Source: an uncultured Blautia sp. (GTDB taxonomy: Bacteria; Bacillota_A; Clostridia; Lachnospirales; Lachnospiraceae). Taken from it: 23,095 bases of DNA. Location of the stretch: NCBI GenBank assembly GCA_905209435.1, contig CAJLTE010000048.1:1-23095 (forward strand), given 5' to 3'. The notes below the pieces were generated by a model. It was not told where the DNA came from. It made no database searches and saw nothing but the letters and a program-made list of their open reading frames with translations. A program made the translations under genes and the position numbers. Position 1 is the first letter of the stretch. Each line of letters starts with the position of its first letter. Shown piece after piece: positions 20,044 through 23,095 of the stretch.

Positions 20044-21939
20044 ATGGCAAAGGAACAGATTGCAGTTGCAGAACTGGTTTTAAATATGATCCTTGGCAAA
20101 ACAGGCGGTACGCGGGTAGATTATTTTCCCCAAAAACCGGATTTCCCGTTTGGTGAGCCTTATGAACAGGAATTCGAACGTGCAACACCGGAGAGCCAGG
20201 GGATTTCCTCTGATCTGTTTACTGCTCTTCTACGGGAACTGGATGCTTCGAAAGATACGGAAATGCATCACTTTATGGCATTGCGTCATGGCAAAGTAAT
20301 CTGTGAATGTAATTTTGCTCCCTATCCAAAGGGAATGTGGCATATTACTCATTCCATGTGTAAAAGTATTACAGGTATGGCAATCGGTATGCTGGTTGAA
20401 GAGGAGAAACTGAAACTTGATGAAAATATATACGATATTTTTTCAGATCAGGTAAATGCTTTTTCAAAAATTTTCCGCCCTGTGATCACAGTGGAAAATC
20501 TTCTGACTATGACAAGCGGTGTGACCTTTAATGAATCCGGGATTGTATCCGGAAATGACTGGCTTGGAAGTTATCTGAATGCATCGGTAAACGGAAAACC
20601 GGGAACAGAATTTCAGTATAACAGTCTGAATACTTATGTGCTTTCTGCAATTGTGACTAAACGTACGGGCGAGACTTTGACCGACTATCTGAAACCACGA
20701 CTTTTTGAGCCTCTTGGAATTACAAAATATTACTGGGAAACCTGTCCCAAGGGAATTACAAAAGGCGGATGGGGACTTTTTCTCTGTACTGAAGATATGG
20801 CTAAACTCGGTCAGCTGTATCTTCAAAAAGGAAAATGGAACGGTCGACAGATCGTGTCAGAATATTGGATAGAGGTATCTGTCGCAAAGCATCTGGAAAC
20901 ACAGAAAGATACTTATGGATACGGTTATCAGCTCTGGATGGAACAGCGCCCGGGCAGTTTTGAGTTTAATGGAATGCTGGGACAGAATGTTGTGATCTAT
21001 CCGGATATGGATATGATCCTTGTTACAAACGCGGGAAATAAGGAGCTCTTTCAGGACTGTATTATGCTCAACATTATTCGCAAATATTTTCCATTAAATT
21101 ATCATCCTGCAGAAACGCTTCCGGACAATCCTGTTTCTTATGGCCTTCTGAAACGTCTGTGCGGGGAATTGGAGTATGGCGCAAATTCTTTTACTTCTGA
21201 TTCTCAATCCGGTTCACTGCGAGGAGGATGGAAAAAATGTAAAATTTCCGGAAAGAAAAATACAGGAAAAAAATATAGTTATCGTATTCAGAAGCATACT
21301 GCTCTTCCATCTTCATTTAACAATTTCAGACAACTCATAGATGGCCGAACTTATGTTATGGATCAGCATCATATCGGAATTGCACCCTTGTTTTTGCAGG
21401 TATTCCATAACAACATGACAGATGGGATCACCAAAGTTTCTTTCACATATACTGCCGGAAAATTTTACGTTTCTTTTAATGAGGGTGATGTAATTCATAA
21501 ACTTCCTGTCGGCTTTCATCAGGCCGCACCGGGCTGTGTTTCTCTTCATGGTGAGAATTATCTTGTCTGCACGCTGGGTGAATTTACATGGGATGAGAAT
21601 CGAATACCTGTATTAAAACTGGAGATTACTTTTATTGAAGAATGCGTGAAGCGAAAAGCACATATTTTCTTCCATGAAGATAACGAAATTGAAATCAGAT
21701 GGAAAGAAACACCGGGTAAAACGATGATTATGGAAGGTTTAAGCTCAATTACTGAAGAATTATCAAAAAATTTCCTGTATAATTCCATTCTCGGAGATAA
21801 TAATATTACTACTGAACTGCTTCACAGGCTTATGGAACAGACAATAGAACCGATTGCATGGGGACATCTGGAAAAGTCAGAGACTGAAGTAAATGAAACA
21901 GACACTGAAACGAATCATATTTTCCAGATGAATAAATAA
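20044..21939 (+). CDS. Beta-lactamase-family serine hydrolase with C-terminal extension
   Basis: A 631-residue protein with a class C beta-lactamase/esterase-type domain at about residues 45-375. The nucleophile motif S104-M-C-K107 is intact. The second motif reads Y193-N-S rather than the usual Y-x-N, and the third is NGMLGQ (310-315) in place of a H/K-T/S-G triad. About 250 further residues form an unrecognised, beta-rich domain. No signal peptide or membrane segment is visible, so it is likely cytoplasmic, which argues for an esterase or peptidase rather than antibiotic resistance. GGAGG lies 9 nt before the ATG at 20044; a longer frame to 19999 lacks a ribosome binding site. It is monocistronic between two terminators. 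The substrate is unknown. Confidence 0.85.
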   Translation: MAKEQIAVAELVLNMILGKTGGTRVDYFPQKPDFPFGEPYEQEFERATPESQGISSDLFTALLRELDASKDTEMHHFMALRHGKVICECNFAPYPKGMWHITHSMCKSITGMAIGMLVEEEKLKLDENIYDIFSDQVNAFSKIFRPVITVENLLTMTSGVTFNESGIVSGNDWLGSYLNASVNGKPGTEFQYNSLNTYVLSAIVTKRTGETLTDYLKPRLFEPLGITKYYWETCPKGITKGGWGLFLCTEDMAKLGQLYLQKGKWNGRQIVSEYWIEVSVAKHLETQKDTYGYGYQLWMEQRPGSFEFNGMLGQNVVIYPDMDMILVTNAGNKELFQDCIMLNIIRKYFPLNYHPAETLPDNPVSYGLLKRLCGELEYGANSFTSDSQSGSLRGGWKKCKISGKKNTGKKYSYRIQKHTALPSSFNNFRQLIDGRTYVMDQHHIGIAPLFLQVFHNNMTDGITKVSFTYTAGKFYVSFNEGDVIHKLPVGFHQAAPGCVSLHGENYLVCTLGEFTWDENRIPVLKLEITFIEECVKRKAHIFFHEDNEIEIRWKETPGKTMIMEGLSSITEELSKNFLYNSILGDNNITTELLHRLMEQTIEPIAWGHLEKSETEVNETDTETNHIFQMNK

Positions 21940-21991
21940 TAAGGCATATTACAAACACTGGTCTGACAGACAGTTCTTAATAAGTTCATAA

Positions 21992-22049
21992 TAAAAACAA
22001 AAATGCATCTCCTACTAGTAAATCAGAGGGAAATGCATTTTTGTTTTTA
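21992..22049. terminator. Bidirectional terminator between the serine hydrolase and enolase
   Basis: The 17-nt arms TAAAAACAAAAATGCAT (21992-22008) and ATGCATTTTTGTTTTTA (22033-22049) are perfectly complementary around a 24-nt loop, with T-tracts on both strands. It serves the converging plus-strand hydrolase and minus-strand enolase. Confidence 0.85.
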
Positions 22050-22073
22050 TGGTTTATTTATGGAAGTAAATCC

Positions 22074-23095
<1,022 letters not shown>

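Noticed and set aside
20044..21939. Antibiotic-resistance beta-lactamase
   Set aside because: No signal peptide and atypical second and third motifs; an esterase or peptidase is more likely.

Overview
The window looks like chromosomal DNA of a low-to-moderate GC anaerobic Firmicute, most likely a gut Lachnospiraceae (Blautia/Ruminococcus/Dorea-like). This rests on the protein flavour, the strong GGAGG ribosome binding sites 5-9 nt from starts, the U-rich intrinsic terminators, and a partial 'glutamate branch' of the TCA cycle. It is an inference from style and content; no rRNA, tRNA or other phylogenetic marker apart from a partial enolase is present. Nearly all genes lie on the minus strand. 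Only citrate synthase and a serine hydrolase are on the plus strand.

Layout. (1) 1-1870: a two-gene minus operon, Nudix hydrolase then GH113-like glycoside hydrolase, joined by an ATGA overlap and driven by a promoter framed by two palindromes. (2) 1900-3490: a decayed accessory stretch with a 57-codon frame that has a good Shine-Dalgarno but an ATC where the start should be, a nucleotidyltransferase gene that has lost its start, and a palindromic element sitting at that broken end. (3) 3489-5406: a secreted serpin with an inhibitory-type hinge and a predicted Met-Ser scissile bond, then a 5'-truncated peptidoglycan-binding protein. (4) 5637-8063: an operon of a lactonase-fold beta-propeller protein and a MatC-type dicarboxylate carrier, with a possible basic leader peptide. 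(5) 8103-9354: an isolated phage-type holin and endolysin pair. (6) 9438-11430: two overlapping paralogous LysR regulators preceded by a 143-bp structured element immediately upstream of the ribosome binding site. (7) 11776-17207: isocitrate dehydrogenase and aconitase in one operon, and a GltD-like flavoprotein and RraA-family protein in another, with a CcpA cre-like site between them. (8) 17346-19834: an acyl-CoA thioesterase divergent from citrate synthase, whose leader carries a terminator-like hairpin. (9) 20044-21939: a beta-lactamase-family serine hydrolase. (10) 22074-23095: the C-terminal three quarters of enolase, cut by the window edge.

How the genes fit. Citrate synthase, aconitase and isocitrate dehydrogenase would carry oxaloacetate and acetyl-CoA to 2-oxoglutarate. 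The GltD-like flavoprotein and RraA-family protein (some members decarboxylate oxaloacetate or cleave related keto acids) plausibly handle reducing power and C4 acids around it. The LysR pair, the MatC carrier and the lactonase next door could couple this to uptake of a di- or tricarboxylate, but that link is inferred only from position. The least explained signals are the structured element before the LysR pair, the palindromic insertion at 3123-3210, the hairpin in the citrate synthase leader, and the orphan lysis cassette.
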